A DNA stretch of 64,000 nt from Pipra filicauda (taxonomy: Eukaryota; Chordata; Aves; Passeriformes; Pipridae), in assembly GCF_003945595.2 (NCBI RefSeq), contig NW_024104909.1, positions 1,488,001-1,552,000 on the forward strand, read 5' to 3'. The notes under the pieces are model-generated. The model was not told where the DNA came from. It saw nothing but the letters and a program-made list of their open reading frames with translations, and searched no databases. This document shows positions 11,571-25,100 of this stretch, piece by piece. The translations under genes and the position numbers were made by a program. How positions within the stretch are numbered: position 1 is the stretch's first letter; each line of letters starts with the position of its first letter.

Positions 11571-14500
11571 TGCGAGGTGACATTTCTGCAGAGCCCTGAG
11601 CAGGCTGCAAAACAGAAAGGAAAAGGCTCTGTCCTCAAGTGAAACCAGAGTTGAAACAGAGGGAGGAGGTCACTTCTGAGGCAATTAATGAAGAATATGG
11701 TCAAATGCAGGTTCTCTCTATGTCCTTGCCTCTCTTTCACTTGAATACACAAATCTTCATTTTATAGACGTGAGCGATGCAGGAAAGGGAAATAAGGAAC
11801 TTGTGAGAAGTAAAATCACTAGTCATGGAATATATTGTAAAATAGATTAGAAGGACATTCCTGAGAATAAGGGTCAAGCAAAGGAAAAATGAACAATACC
11901 ACCCCCTCAACTTGCTTGTCCAAAGTGCATGGAATCAAAATAAAGAATCAGTAATTAATAACCTGAAAAGTAACGGTCACACTGGTGTTTTGAAAGCTGA
12001 CCAGTATCACCAGAAGGTATATTTTGTGTTTTCAACTTCAGGTATTTTGTCTAAGTATCAGCACCCATGTTTTATCCATGTATGGAGAGAGAGGGGGATA
12101 GTTTATGGAAATAGATGGGGGACAGTACAATACTTACCTCTGGGACCAAAACAGTTATTCTTGTGAAAGGTATTTGTATACTTCATGTTTAGACAATAAT
12201 AGATTTTTGAACAATTACACTCTCTGTCTCGGGAGTGTAGGACCTGTCCACTATCTAATTACTCCTGGGATATTCTTATTTTGTACCTTTGGATAGAAAT
12301 TTTTCTGTGCTGCACATCACAGGAGTATTTGGAATATTTGGCACTTAATTTTTGATTTCAGCAGTTTTGAATTCCACCAAATCTACAGAAGTTCTCTAGG
12401 TTAGGTGCAGGCACAAGAATTGCATTTTAGTGCATCTTTGGCAAGTCATGTTCTCTTTGGCACTCTAGAAGCTTCTGTGATTATAATTTGAATTCAATTT
12501 TCACCTACAAGACAAGGCTTTCCAGTGTTCATACAGCCTACTTAGTGATGCCCAAGTTTTTGCTCTGGATATTAAAGCACCCATGGGCTGTAGGACAGGT
12601 TTTGCTTGTTGGGGTTTTTTTTTGCTTGCTTGTTATGTTTGTTTTCTAAAAAAATGAGGCAATGTTGGTTTTTAGAATACACAGCATCAACGACTGAATT
12701 CTATTAACTTTAAAAAGGACTTCTCTTCCTGAGACCCTTAAGCAGTTCTGAAAAATCCAGTTTACATGGAGAGGCTGCTGAAGTAACCCTTTCTTGACCT
12801 CAGGTAAAGTCCTTCTCTTAATTAAGATATTAAATTAAGGGTTACTGTACAGCATCTTAGCTCCAGGCAAGATGAGATGGTGGAGCTGAGAGAAGACATT
12901 TGCTCTTAGAGGAGAAACCAAGATAAGCTGTGTTGTGTAACAAATCATTTGGTACTATTAGATTTGTCATAAATGTCTGATGAATGGTAATTCCTTGATC
13001 TAATACCAAACCTTTGGGAGCAGTGTGTTTGAATGATGTCATTACATGATGTTTGAAGCTGTTAATATGATTACCTGGAATCTTTGGAGCAGGATGAGAC
13101 TTGAGGAGACTGCAGGATAACTCAGCTGTGCTTGTCCTTACAGCATCGCCACCCCGAGAGTCTGGGTGGTACAGCTGAAATCTCCTCTTCTTTTTTCCAG
13201 GACTGTTTTTTATTCTTCCTGCTGCTGCTGCCAGTGGTAAATGCTGCTGCAGTTTCAGTTTTAAAAATCACCAGAGGGAAAGGACCAAAGCTCCAAAGCA
13301 GAGGTTTGTCGAGGTGCAGAACGTGACGCTGTGTGAGAGAGCAGGCGAGCCACGCTCAGCCAAATTAGCTCTCATTTTCCTCATTGATGTTTGCATTAGG
13401 AGACAACAACCTCTGTGGGTTGGGGCTTTTGTTGGGTTCTTTAGCAATTTCTGGAGCTGTCATGGAGAGGATGCTGCATCTCAGAGTCTGGGCACAGAAT
13501 AAAGGGTGATCCATGGAGGCAGGAAACAGAGAAAATATCCACCAGATCCTTTTTCTGTTGCAATGTGGTTCTTTTTCTGAAAATGTTTGATTACTGCTCA
13601 TCCTGCTAAAAATGGTGACAAATAAAAGCAAGAATAATTATGACTTTCACTTCCACAGAAACCCTGTTCTCATTACATGCTTCTGTCCTGATTCTTACAG
13701 TTCAATATGGATTGCCTGGTTCTTTCACAGCAGTGTTGGTTTATATTTTAAAGAAAAAATAGAAAAAGAAGGTAGGGTTTTTTTTCTTTTTTTTCCCCTC
13801 AAGGTGGTCTAAAGTGATTAAATCTGGCTTTTACTATTTGTCTGCGTGTGACTATGCTGTATCCTAAAAATGCATGTTCTGTTCTAGGCACATCTGTAAA
13901 ATGCTCTGAGCCGTGTCTTTAGTACAAATAGTGTCATAACCTTCTGGTACTTGGCTGGTGAACATCATGAAAGATTAATTAAATTATGTGGTTTGTAAAA
14001 TAGAATATTTTTTGGTTTCAACCAGAGGATTTTCAGTGGAAACATGTACCATACCTATTGATAATGTGGAATTTTTGTGGCAATGGAATCGGAACACATT
14101 ATAATTTGGGGGAACTAGATGTGACTGACTGGAGTTTTCCATACACACTATTTAGCAAGTCTTTGTCACAGTGTTATGTCTCCATCCCACACGTAAATCC
14201 CTCTCATCTAAAACTTTCACAGAGCACAGACTGCTTAATTACTCCTCTGCAAACTACTGCAGGGGCACTAGTGGTGTTCAGCCTCTGGCAGGGGCTGGGA
14301 AACACGTTTGCTTCTTGGAATATAAAGCCTGAAAATAAAATAGTTGAACCAGGGCTTCATGTACCCTATACATCCTCTGGATTATTAAATGTAGTTTAAT
14401 GATTTCTTCTTCATCATCAGTTTATTGCCCACATTTGAAAACTGCAGAACCAGTTTCTTAGGGAAGAAGAACTGTGTGCCTCTGGCACGTCGGGTTCTCC

Positions 14501-17500
14501 ACATGGATTGAGGGAGGCTTTGCTCCTCTGCCTCAGTGGTTGAATGCTGGAGATTCAGAATAGGAAAAATGCTGCTCTTTCTCTGATACCTTTGCTTTGT
14601 GTCCTCTCTTGACCTGCTCTGCCTTTCTCAGAGCTCCTAAAGGGCCTTTTCAAAACTAGGAATTGAGGTCTTGAGCACTAAAATGTCCACGTGCAGCACA
14701 GATTGCTTTGGCCTAATGTAGCTGCTCCACTGACTAGTATCAGAGTCTTATAACCTACTGTAATTAGCTCTAGGCTTTCTTTGTGTTGACATGCAAACAC
14801 TTCCTTTGCACCTAAGAATGATTTAGGCTGATCAAAATCACTCAGAATGTATTAAAACCCATTGTCAGTGGCTGCATATGATTGAGGTAGTGGAAGTGAT
14901 TTTTAAAGATACATGTAATAATGAAACAGTTGGTGTTCTGCAGGAATTCAAAACCTTGTCATTTATGACACTTCCATTAAATTTCCTGTTTGTTTAGTCT
15001 GCATATTTGAATAATATTTTGGTCTATGTGTTGCTATAAAGAAGGCAAAATAGGTTTTAGATGTTACAAAGTGTTTGACCCTGGCAATGGTGATTATGGT
15101 GCATATGGTTTAGATGTTGAATATCTGGTTAGCACCAGGGACAGCTGCAAATACACCTCTTTGCTATTTTTTGTTCACCTTCTGGGCAACAAAGATGTCT
15201 CAGTTTTTCAATAAAGTATCAAGTATTAACAAAGCCTTCTTTGATATTTTTACTCTCTCTTTGTAGAGAGTAAAATGAATGGATCAAAAAATTTTTCATC
15301 TTGATGATAATCCCATCTTGCCTTCAAGCCTGAGATCTTGAAACCAACTTTCATTAAGGGCAATCCACTTTATTTATGGCATAATCTGATAAACAGGTTG
15401 AGAAAAATAACATTGACTTATATATAATTATTTGATTTAGATATTACAGGCTGAGTCAACTCTGGGACATTTCTCTTCCCTTCCTTCCTTGCATTTACTG
15501 CTATTTATTCTTATCAAATCCAGTCAATTGTAAACTCATGAGGAGATTAAAAGCAGATTATGGATCCATCTGAGCATTATGAGCTCCTGACATCAGACCC
15601 TGATGAACTGTAAAATCCCAAAACCATTAGCAGAAATGTTTCAGCCCTCTGTGTCTTAAAGCCAGAGAGAGCCCGCCAGGTTTGTCCTGTTGTTCGTGCA
15701 CGTGTCTTCAATTTTAGGTTCTCTTTTTTTGGTCCCCAAGAACTTTTGCTGTTATTTAAGGGTAACATGGAAGTTTCTTTGTTTTAAATTGCCACCAACT
15801 ATAGATGGAGCTCACAAAAGCACAGCAGATAGAGCTGTTATGGGCTTCCTCTGTGAAGTCCTTCTGTGATTTCCTGTTGGAAATGACCTCTGCAGGCACA
15901 GATGCTTATTGACGGGCTCTCTTTAGCTCAGTTTTCATTCTCTACATCTAAATCTGCTAAGCTTAAACTTTCCATGGGATGTTGAGTTCTGTCTGTGTTC
16001 TGACAGCTTTTCCATGCCCTCTTACTCATCTTGGTGCTGCATATGCAGCTGGAAAAAGGACTTGTCCAATCTGTCACCAACATAGAAGGGCACCTACAAA
16101 TTGCATCTAAGCAGGATAAATACCCCTTTTAATGGCCATGGTTTTTGACCAAAGCATTGCTTGATTTATTCAGGTGCATCTGCCTCTATTATAGCCTTGT
16201 CCCATGGGTAATTCTCCTCTGGTATTTGCTCCTTTGCTTCTTCCATCTGTTTCATGAGCTCTTTGGGGTGGGAATTGCACTGGGAACAGTGGGATGTGCA
16301 GTGGGGCTGCTGCAGTGAAAGGCCTGGGAGGGGGAGTGGGGACAAGGGTCAGTCTGGTGTTAACACGTGGTGTTAAATCTTGGCTTCTTTTCCACGTGGC
16401 TTTTAAATAAGGGTTTGTGTAGGATCCTGTAAGTGGTAAAAGGTGAAACACTGCCACCTGTAAACAAAGTAAAAATTATTAGTGCTTGTCTTTAGTGATA
16501 TATTCAAAACTTGTGCTAATTGAAGATTTCCATCCTTACTGATTAGCTGATTTAAGCCACTGGTACCCTGGTGAGTGCCACACATTTTGGAGATGGTTTC
16601 CACAAATTCCCATGCTGAAGGAGTTAAACAGACACTCCTCTAAGTGGCACACTGCTCCTCAAATCTCTGCTAAGTGGTGTCAGCTCTTGGAAATCTGAAT
16701 CTTAATGAACTTCAAGAGATTAAGGTGCTGGGAAGTTTATTCTTCTTTACTTTTATCAGCTTTAAAGCCAAGAAGTTGAAATTCTTAAGATCCTTGTTTC
16801 TAAGGATGTTCTTGGATATTCTCAGTAAAATCCCAATAGTGAATTTTCACCTGTGCAGGAGTATTTGCTCTTTTATTTTCTTTTTATAAATAAATACATT
16901 TCTAGTCTGTGCTTTGTGGCTTACTGTAGAATCTTACAGGAGATGACCTGGATAATAAAAGAAATGAAAAACAGATTGTAGCTTTTAAGAGCTATCTACA
17001 GATTCAAAATATGGGAAAACTGTGATTTGGGAACACTTTTCATTGCTTTTTTTTTTTTCTTTTGGCAGCATAAGATTTAGCAGCATTAACAAACCTGTGC
17101 ATGAAGTCTGAATAATTCTGTCCCCTTCTGAGGGTAGAGAACACTTTCTTTCCACCCTCCCTGTGTCATGGGGTTTATATGCAGTTTCTTCTCTACGTAG
17201 CACTCCCTTGATCAAAGATTAAAGAACAAAAAAAAAAAAGACATTTATAGGCACTACATCTTTTTAAGCCCTGTGAAAAGTGAAAGAGGCAGGCTTTCAA
17301 GGTGCATTCTGTATTCATCAGGCTGCAGAAAAATAGAACAATATGGAGCCAAAAAAGATAGTGGTGAGGTGTGGGGGTTTAAATTGTAATTGAATTCAGA
17401 TTGTAACGATCAAGGAACAGAGAAGAGAAAGGTATGAACACACTAAAGCAGAGGTGGGGACAGAAGCTCCTTTGCCTTATGCTTCTTTCCAGACTACAAT

Positions 17501-18433
17501 GACAGGAGGCTTGTACCAACTGCAATAAAAGAACCTGAGCAGCAACTAATGAGAGTCACATATTATTTTTACAGGAGAAATATTTTATAGAGAGCTGCTG
17601 TGACTGAGGGCTTTGTGAGTCTCACCCGACTCCCTAAGTGTTCTTAAGCAAGGCTTTCCAAGTCTCTCTTAACCTTGAGAACTTACTTATGCAACCTGGA
17701 GAAAAGTTACTTGTGAGAATAAATACAGAGCTTACCAGAAATTCCCAGATGCTGAGGGGACAGGGACTATCCCAGGAAACTTAGGGGAAAGAAAAGGCAT
17801 TTCCTATTTAGTCTTCCATTTTCAGAAACAAACTTTTTTTTAATGTGAGGAGTGGTTTGTCCCTTGTTTCTATTCCAAGGGCTCCAGATCACAATTTTTT
17901 TCCAGTTCTGTGAGTCAGACCCAGAAAACACTTGAGAATTTCAGGTATCTTAAAATGACAGCCTACATCCCAGATGTTAAACACTACTTTTTATTGCATC
18001 TGGATATTCTTTTGGAGAGGCCTCAAACTCAGTGAGGTTTAATGTTTCAGATGTACAAATCACTCTGAACAAGCCCGTAATTACAAACAAGACAGATTTA
18101 TTTATTTAATTTTAAAAGCACGTGGAATCCCTCCTTGTTAACACCAGGCAGAAAGGCCAGTGCATGCACAGAACTTTCCAGAGCCAGCGAGGTGTGAAGT
18201 CTGTTTGCTTTGCCTCAGGCTTCCCACGAGGCTCCTGGGAATTTTTTTGTGAAATGTGATTTGATTTGTAAATGCTGGCTTGTTAAGAAAACATTGCTTT
18301 TCAGAAATGTATCAGTATTGAGCTTTGTTTAGATTCCAGCAGGTTCTTTTAGCTCTATGGTCAGATTTGTGATTTGGGGAAGTTTGGAAGCGAGAGGAAT
18401 CCTGACATTTTCACTTGACAGCTTTGGAGTGAC
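11571..18433. other. Non-coding DNA, no gene seen
   Basis: No gene or known repeat is recognised. A pyrimidine tract ending in ttccag at about 13200 is followed 38 bp later by gtggtaaatg, which resembles acceptor and donor sites around a small exon. Such pairs are common by chance. A small 8-bp stem (tactctct…agagagta) lies at about 15248-15269. An A/T-rich homopolymer stretch lies at 17.05 kb. Confidence 0.5.
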
Positions 18434-18495
18434 AATGTTTTTCTGATTCTTGAAAAGATACCTAGAAAATATTTTTCAAGAATCAGAAAAACATT
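18434..18495. repeat. Perfect 23-bp inverted repeat (hairpin), 16-nt loop
   Basis: The arms 18434-18456 (beginning aatgtttttctgattctt) and 18473-18495 are exact reverse complements over 23 bp, with no mismatch or bulge. The loop is 18457-18472. The fold would be a 62-nt hairpin, the size of a small pre-miRNA or hairpin RNA, although a fully perfect stem is not typical of animal miRNAs. Pairing does not extend beyond 23 bp. No terminal repeats, coding frame or known MITE sequence are visible around it. The hairpin reads nearly the same on either strand, so its orientation is undefined. Confidence 0.9.
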
Positions 18496-21400
18496 TTGTA
18501 GGTATTTTAATTCAGAAAGTGCCAAAAACTTCTTCCAGAAAGTCAGAATTACTAAGATTAATTACAAATTTTAAAAGAGTTAATAGCGGGCTTGAAGATA
18601 CTGAAGGTATGTGAAATGTAGAGATGGACACAGTAAACTTTTCTAAAGCTTTGTAAAGTAAAAGCAAAATAGAAATACAGATGGCATCTTGTAAACTTAG
18701 GCTACTATATATTTTTGTAAATGTTTTTTAGGACTCATGCCTCATTACTAGTCAAGGTTTATCCTGTTTACATTTGATTTAACAACATTGCATTACTAAT
18801 CATAACTCACTGAAATACCCACAAGCTACTTTTGCTTTACTTATGTGATGGGTGGTATTTGTCTTGTATGTTTATTTTGCATTAGAATGGTTAATGGATT
18901 AGAAATAAACGTTGTTCTTTCTGGAGAACAGTTGGGGTTATGTGGGGAGAACGGAGGGACCTGAGGTGCTGTTAGGACTGAGCAAGGAACAAACATGAAG
19001 TGCTGTCTCAGAAGTGACAGTGAGATGCCTCCTAGAGCTTGAGAAAGGGCTGTGCAGAGCTGGCTGTGATTTGGAAAGCAAATGAATTCCTGGGCTGAAA
19101 TCAAACCTGAAGAAAGTAGTTTATGAGGGGAGGTTTATGATGGGGAGGTTACTTGGCCCAAGAAATAACGAAAGCAGAATCTCCCCAGGAGCTTTTGGAA
19201 ACTCATGGTCTTGTCTAAACCTATTCACGGGCTTACAAGAATCTTAACTAAGGGATAATCTTGCATTTCTGCAGGGAAGGGGAAAGATTTACTCTCTGAC
19301 AGTTGGATAATAGGACAGAGAAATCTTGTTGGTTTAGAAAAGTACCTTTGCAGTAACAGAAAAATGTGAAGTGTCTTCAGAACAGCCTTGGGTCTTTATC
19401 CTGGAGAACAGAACAATTAACAGACACAGTGAGAGCAAAGGACTTGAATAAAGCTGTATTGCAATCGTGGTGGGAAAGCCTGACTTTGAGCCCTGTGTAC
19501 ACTGAAGTAGGTCAGGTTTGAAGTCTTGTGCCTGGTTCCCCAAACACCTTATCAGCCCTGATTGTGAGGGTATATCGGGCCAGGTACAGCAGTCTGGGAG
19601 TACTTTCCATTTTCAGTAAATTAATCCTCTCACAGCGTGAAATAAAAAAGATCAGAACACGATGTTAAACCTCATTTTGTATTTTCAATTACGAGAGGAT
19701 AATTATTTTCTTTTTAAGTCTTGGAAGATGACATGATCTGAATACTCGGATACCTGCTGCTTCTGCTTCCGTTCCTGGAAGCAGAGGGAGTTCAGCTGGG
19801 GGAATGCACAATATAATCAGGTTTATTTTGGAGCCTGGCAAGGCCCTGTATCTACCATCACCTGGAGAGAGGGGAATAGCATTTTAATCTGAGGTTTGGT
19901 GGTTTTGTTCTTCATAAAGTAGGAGTACAACTACACAGACAGAATTTGGAATGTGGACTGGGAGCAGCAGAGGGTGGTGAGGTGCTTTGGACAGTTGTTC
20001 AGTGCTAAGTAAACCTGATAGAACAAGGCTTTCATCTTGTTAGCCCTGCTTTGATTTCTGCACAAGTGAACATGAGAGAGCAATTCACAGGAGTTCTCAA
20101 AGAGAATGGCCGGGTCTTTAAAAGTTACTGTGGGATGGGATTTGAAATATTGCAGGTTTCCTATTCCTTTGAACAGAAAATAACTAACTGGTGATTTTCA
20201 TTGTATATCTCGGGGTGTGCTGTGCAAATGTGTATGTGTGTTGTGTGTATGGTTCCCTTTTATTTTCACTGGGTGAACTCCAATGATTTCAAAGCAGAAA
20301 TGTTAAGCCAAATGTGAAAGAGGACAGATATGAACATAACAGAAAATAAAAACAGATTCGGCTCAGGTAACAGGTTTTTGTGTTGTTAGGATTCAAAATA
20401 AGCTGCATGAAAAGCACCCCTAGTGATGTGACTGGAAGTAAGTAAAGCCTAACGAGTGTCATGCAAAAAATTCAGTGTTTAAAAATATCAGTGCAGTGTA
20501 ATCCTTTTCTATTCTACATGGACACTCTGGAGATGTGAAATTTGTATGCTTATGTTTCGCTTCTCTGGATGCAGTGAATTGCACCTAATTTGGCACAAAT
20601 TTCTGCTTCTCTAACTTCTTCACTTGTTTGGATTCAACTGGAGTTAAGAAATGGAATGTTCTGGGTTACTTATAATGCTCTTAGCATTTCAAAAAGCATC
20701 ACCATGATGAAATTCACTTTGGGCAGAAAATGGAAAGAGGTCAGGGAAGGAAAAGATTCATAAGAAAACACAGAAAAAGACAAATATACCCCAGTAACAA
20801 CCTTCTAATTGAATTTTGCCCACTGAGATGTTGTGCTAGAGATTGCATTTACTATGCAGATATTTTCCTTATACAGTGAAAGAGTCCCTGGAAAAGACTA
20901 TTCCTTTGGAACACAACAAATGCATGCCAGATTCTATGCTTTGTTGGGACCCAGATATTGATTATGTTTTGTCTTTTGACCTGAATGGGCAAAAGCAGTG
21001 CTTGGTTTTATTTGCAGCTAAGAAAAGGAGAGAGAAGGCTTTTATACTTATATTTTTCTTATGTACCTTCAGTTACATCTCCATTAACACTGGAGATGCA
21101 TTCTTTTTGTCGACTTTAGTGGGCTTTGCACATGTGTAACTGAATAAAGATTTTTGGCTCTATATTTTTCCTCTGGAATTTTTTTTTTTTTTCTTTAAGT
21201 ATTGAAACTGGAAAGAAATTTTGCTATGAGTGAGCTATCCAAGATATGAAGTATTTGATTTCAGGTCTGCATTTACAAACAGCTATATAAAAACTGTCTG
21301 TAACCCACAACTACTGCTGGGTGGTTACTGGTGGGAGAACTAAACTTACCAGGTAGACTCTGCAGTATGTTGGAAGTTGAAACTGGGATAACTTGGGCTA

Positions 21401-22035
21401 AATTCTCAAAAGTGATGAAGAGCTTTTAATTAAAGCTGAGTCCAGCAGGAGCTTTAAAATAGACCCCTTTCTTCCGGCAGTTTTGGGGTTTGGAATTCTC
21501 AGGCCATGCAGAAGTGGAAGCACTTAAATTTTCAAAGAAATGATATGTATGTGCAAAGAAATTATATGTGTGTTCAGCTGGGTTGGGTCTACTTTTTTGT
21601 GCTCTTCGAATGCAAATATTTACTTTCTTCTTGCTGCCTAGTTTTCATCAGGAGTCTGAAACATGGAAATTATGCTCAACATGCTTCATGTGGTCACTGA
21701 TGCAAAGAACACTTTGCTTTCCTTACTCTACATAAGCATCAGGCACAAAAAATGTCCTGAATATTCTGTAGATATTTCAAGTTAACAGAAATCAAGTTCT
21801 TGTCCAAAAAGTTAAATTAGGCTAAGAACTAATCCTAATCAAGAATTTCTTCTTGATGCTATCTGCTGAATTGTTCAGTTACAGCAATATGTTAGAGCAT
21901 AAAGGAATATTAGAGTACCTGGATAAACTCCCTGTGTTAAGTAAAATCAGGGAAGAATAAATTCCATACCTTCAAAAATTTAAGTATACCAAGTAAAGCA
22001 AAGTAAATAATGTTATTTGATGAAAGTGTCACATG
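18496..22035. other. Non-coding DNA with minor repeats, no gene seen
   Basis: No gene is recognised. A GT-rich stretch at 20226-20250 (tgtgtatgtgtgttgtgtgtatgg) is degenerate simple sequence. The plus-strand open frame of 98 codons at 20843-21139 resembles no family I know. Confidence 0.5.
21533..21574. repeat. 21-bp tandem duplication (2 copies)
   Basis: Two adjacent 21-bp units (21533-21553 and 21554-21574) start with caaagaaa and share …atatgt.tgt.. with about three differences. This is a simple local duplication. Confidence 0.75.
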
Positions 22036-22174
22036 GGGACATGATTCACTGGTGGACCCAAGTGATGGGTTAAAGGTGGACTAGAGGATCTTAGAGGGAT
22101 TTTTTAACCTTAAGGATTCTATGATTCTGTGATCTTAAGGGTCTTTTCCAAGCTAAATGATTCCATGATTCCAT
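22036..22174 (+). mobile_element. CR1 3' end with duplicated terminal 44 bp
   Basis: The plus strand follows the sense 3' end of a CR1 element: ggggacatgattcactggtgga … gatgggttaaaggtggacta … gatcttagaggg … gattctatgattctgtgat. This corresponds to the avian consensus …gttggactcgatgatcttagaggtcttttccaacc…gattctatgattc. The last segment then repeats with exactly the same length: unit 1 is 22087-22130 and unit 2 is 22131-22174, each beginning gatctta and ending in the gatt-c-atgatt terminal repeats. The rest of the element is missing (5' truncation). Confidence 0.85.
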
Positions 22175-25100
22175 AATGTAGTGATCACAGTCTAGGGTGA
22201 TAATAAAAACAGACTAGAGAGACATGAGGTTGACATTCTGGGCAATACAGTGAGTGTGACTCAGAGGGGACAATGACAAATGAAGGCACTGCTTTTGCTC
22301 TAAAATCTAAAATATATGTGTAAAGCTGGTACATGTTAGTAGGCTGTTAATGTAAGAAGAAATGTAAATATCATTACTCAAGTTCTTAATTTCATGATGC
22401 ACTAGTTGGGTTTGTGTTCATTACACTCAAACTGCAGGAGCCTCAGCTCAGTTCTACATCACAAAACTAAACACAGGTATAAGCTCAGTGAATAATTAAA
22501 TGAAGTTAAGCAAATAAGACAGGTTTGGATTTAAATATACTTATGTGGTTTTCACTAAACGTGTTCAACATACATCAAATTCTGTATTTCTTGTTTAAAA
22601 GTGTATTTCAAGTAGATGTTTATGAGATGACCATGTTGATACTGCTCTTTGTGAGGATCACCAGAGACTTTAGTAGCATTCTGTTTTGTGACTGTAAAAT
22701 AGCAATAATGTGGTTTACATGCTACTTCATGTTAACAACAATAGATTTATAAACCAGAAATATTTTTCTATGCAACGTTGCACTTTTTTGTATTGTTTGA
22801 TGTTGGCTCAAAACATAAAAAGGCTTGTTACTTGCTACTTGCAATTCTAAGCCAAGGATTTCCTAAAAGACTGGTTTTTGTTGTTGTTACCTAACTTCTT
22901 GGATGTCCAATTTGAGATGCAAAAGAGGTGTGATTTTTTTTTTTTCAGATGGGAGAGTTCAGTGCCTTTTGAAAACAAAGACCCTTAAAATGTCTTGAGG
23001 TGAGGTGAGCATGTAAAAATGAGTGAGGTTCCACGCTTAACCAAGCTCTCTTTCAGCAGCTAATTCACCACCAACGTGTTTGATTCCAGGTCATCCTCCC
23101 TCTGTACCTGTGCCTGCCTTGGCCTGTGAGCAGGAGTGCTTTTCTCTCTCTGATATCGAGGAGCAGACAACCCTCCACAGGGATCTGGTGATTACAGAGG
23201 GAGGTTATTATGCAGAAAGCCATTCCCTAGGGCCAAAGAACCTTCAGCAGCCCATTGCCCCCTCTCCTGTTCTTTGTTTTGATGAGCATCTTGGTCAGCT
23301 CTGAGCAACTTGCAACTCTTTCATGTGCTTCCTTATGCACAAAGTCACAGCAGTGCAAACAGCCATGCAGAGGTGACAGCTCTGCTCAGAAGCTGTTGGG
23401 AGGACCTGTGTGCTCAGAAGACAAGCAAAACCTGAAGAGAGACCCTCTCCCTGTACGCTCCTGTACCTGTGTGTGCAGGTGATGTCTGCTGTGTGTGTGC
23501 AGGAGAGAGAATAAGCCACTGAACGAATTAATTTTCCCCTCTCATCTGTTCTTTGTTCATGCTGAAGTGATTTGTGCAGTGAAATTTGGCTGAGGAAGGG
23601 CATTGGCAGGTTTCTGCTAATGATGTCATTTAAAAAATGTGGCCATTGTGGGGGTTATTAGAAAACTAGGAGCCACCTAAGCAGCATTAGGTGTATCAGG
23701 TGGATCTGTATTAATTTAATTCTGCTTTTGGAAGAAATAGTTCACTAAATTGCTAAATGTGGACAGTGCACTGTAGCAAGAAAATCTTTTCCCATGAACT
23801 CATGAAAAGAAGATTATTTTCAAAATCTGTTTCTAGCAATTTGCTCTGTAGATAATTGCTATTGTATCCATTAAGTTAGTTTAAATCTTTATCAAACGAT
23901 CCATTTTTTAACCGTCCTACAGTGCATAGCACTTAAATTCTTTTTTATCCCATTAAAGTGCTTAAAGCTCCTATAGAGGTCTAATGCACATAATTGTACT
24001 TATTCTGCTGAAGTACACTCAAATCTCTTTCACCCTGTTAAAGTAGTTAAAATGTCCTTGTTCAAGAAGAGTATCAGCTATCCAGAGTAGGCTTGAAATA
24101 ACATATAGAACTTTTCGTCTGTGTGAAGGGCTTTCAGATTTGATTTCTTCCTTCTCAAGAGTGCTCACTCTGCATAGGAGAGTAGAGAAGGTTCTGAAGG
24201 TTAAATAAGAGTGGTGTGTGCTTAGGTATGGACAACATTCTTGAGCTGTTTTTCACAGGTCTGGATTCCGCCTGTGTGTCCACCTGCAGGGGGGAAAATG
24301 AGGTTCTAAGAAGTCCCATTTGCATTTTTCATTTATTTTGGTAAACTTTATTTTCTTTCGTTGTTTTCTTTCATTTTCCAGACAATAAGTTGTTACAGTT
24401 CCTATTTTTCTTTTTTTTTTTTCCCAATTACCAGTGATATCTTAGGATGTCTCCAGTTTGTAGGTGCCCCAGCTGTACTTCAGAATCCAGCTGCACTTTA
24501 GCAGGGTGTTCCTGCTTCTCAGGCTGGCTGGCATTTCATTTGTTCTGTAATTAGTTCTTTTGTCCCTCTTCTAGCCAGGCCACCTTTCTGACTGCTCACA
24601 CCTCTTGTCTGTGCTAAGTTATTTTCTTTCTAGAATATTAAATGTATTCAATGCTGAGAGCGAAGTCTGGTGTTCATCTCTCCAGCCTTACTAGGGGACC
24701 AAAATCAACAGCACTGTCTGTTCCCAGCATGGAATTGGATGTGTGGATGTTCCCTGTCTGCCAGACAAGCTCTGTGTTGCTGTCCTGTGACTGTCACTTG
24801 ACAGGCACAATAAGTTGACCCTTTAAGATGTGCTGCTGCTTTTTCAGCCTTGCTTCTGGGGTGTATTCTTTAAAACACAAGTTCTCTAGAGAGATTTCTG
24901 TTTATGAAGTTGTACAAATTGAGGTTTGGAAACCATGGGAGTGCACTGGGATTTATTTTTCTTCTCAGATCTGAACTCGACTGTGCTCAGGAGGCACGAG
25001 ATGCTGCCTTCAATGTTACAAAACACTGAACAGCTGAGCAATGACATCTTGGCTCTGAACAAATGCCTTCTGCTGAGCTTCTCTTTGAAGGAATCACAGC

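Noticed and set aside
13187..13245. Possible 38-bp exon between a pyrimidine-rich acceptor and a gtaaat donor
   Set aside because: Splice-like signal pairs of this quality are frequent in any 64 kb of vertebrate DNA. The encoded Leu-rich peptide matches nothing and there is no supporting neighbouring exon.
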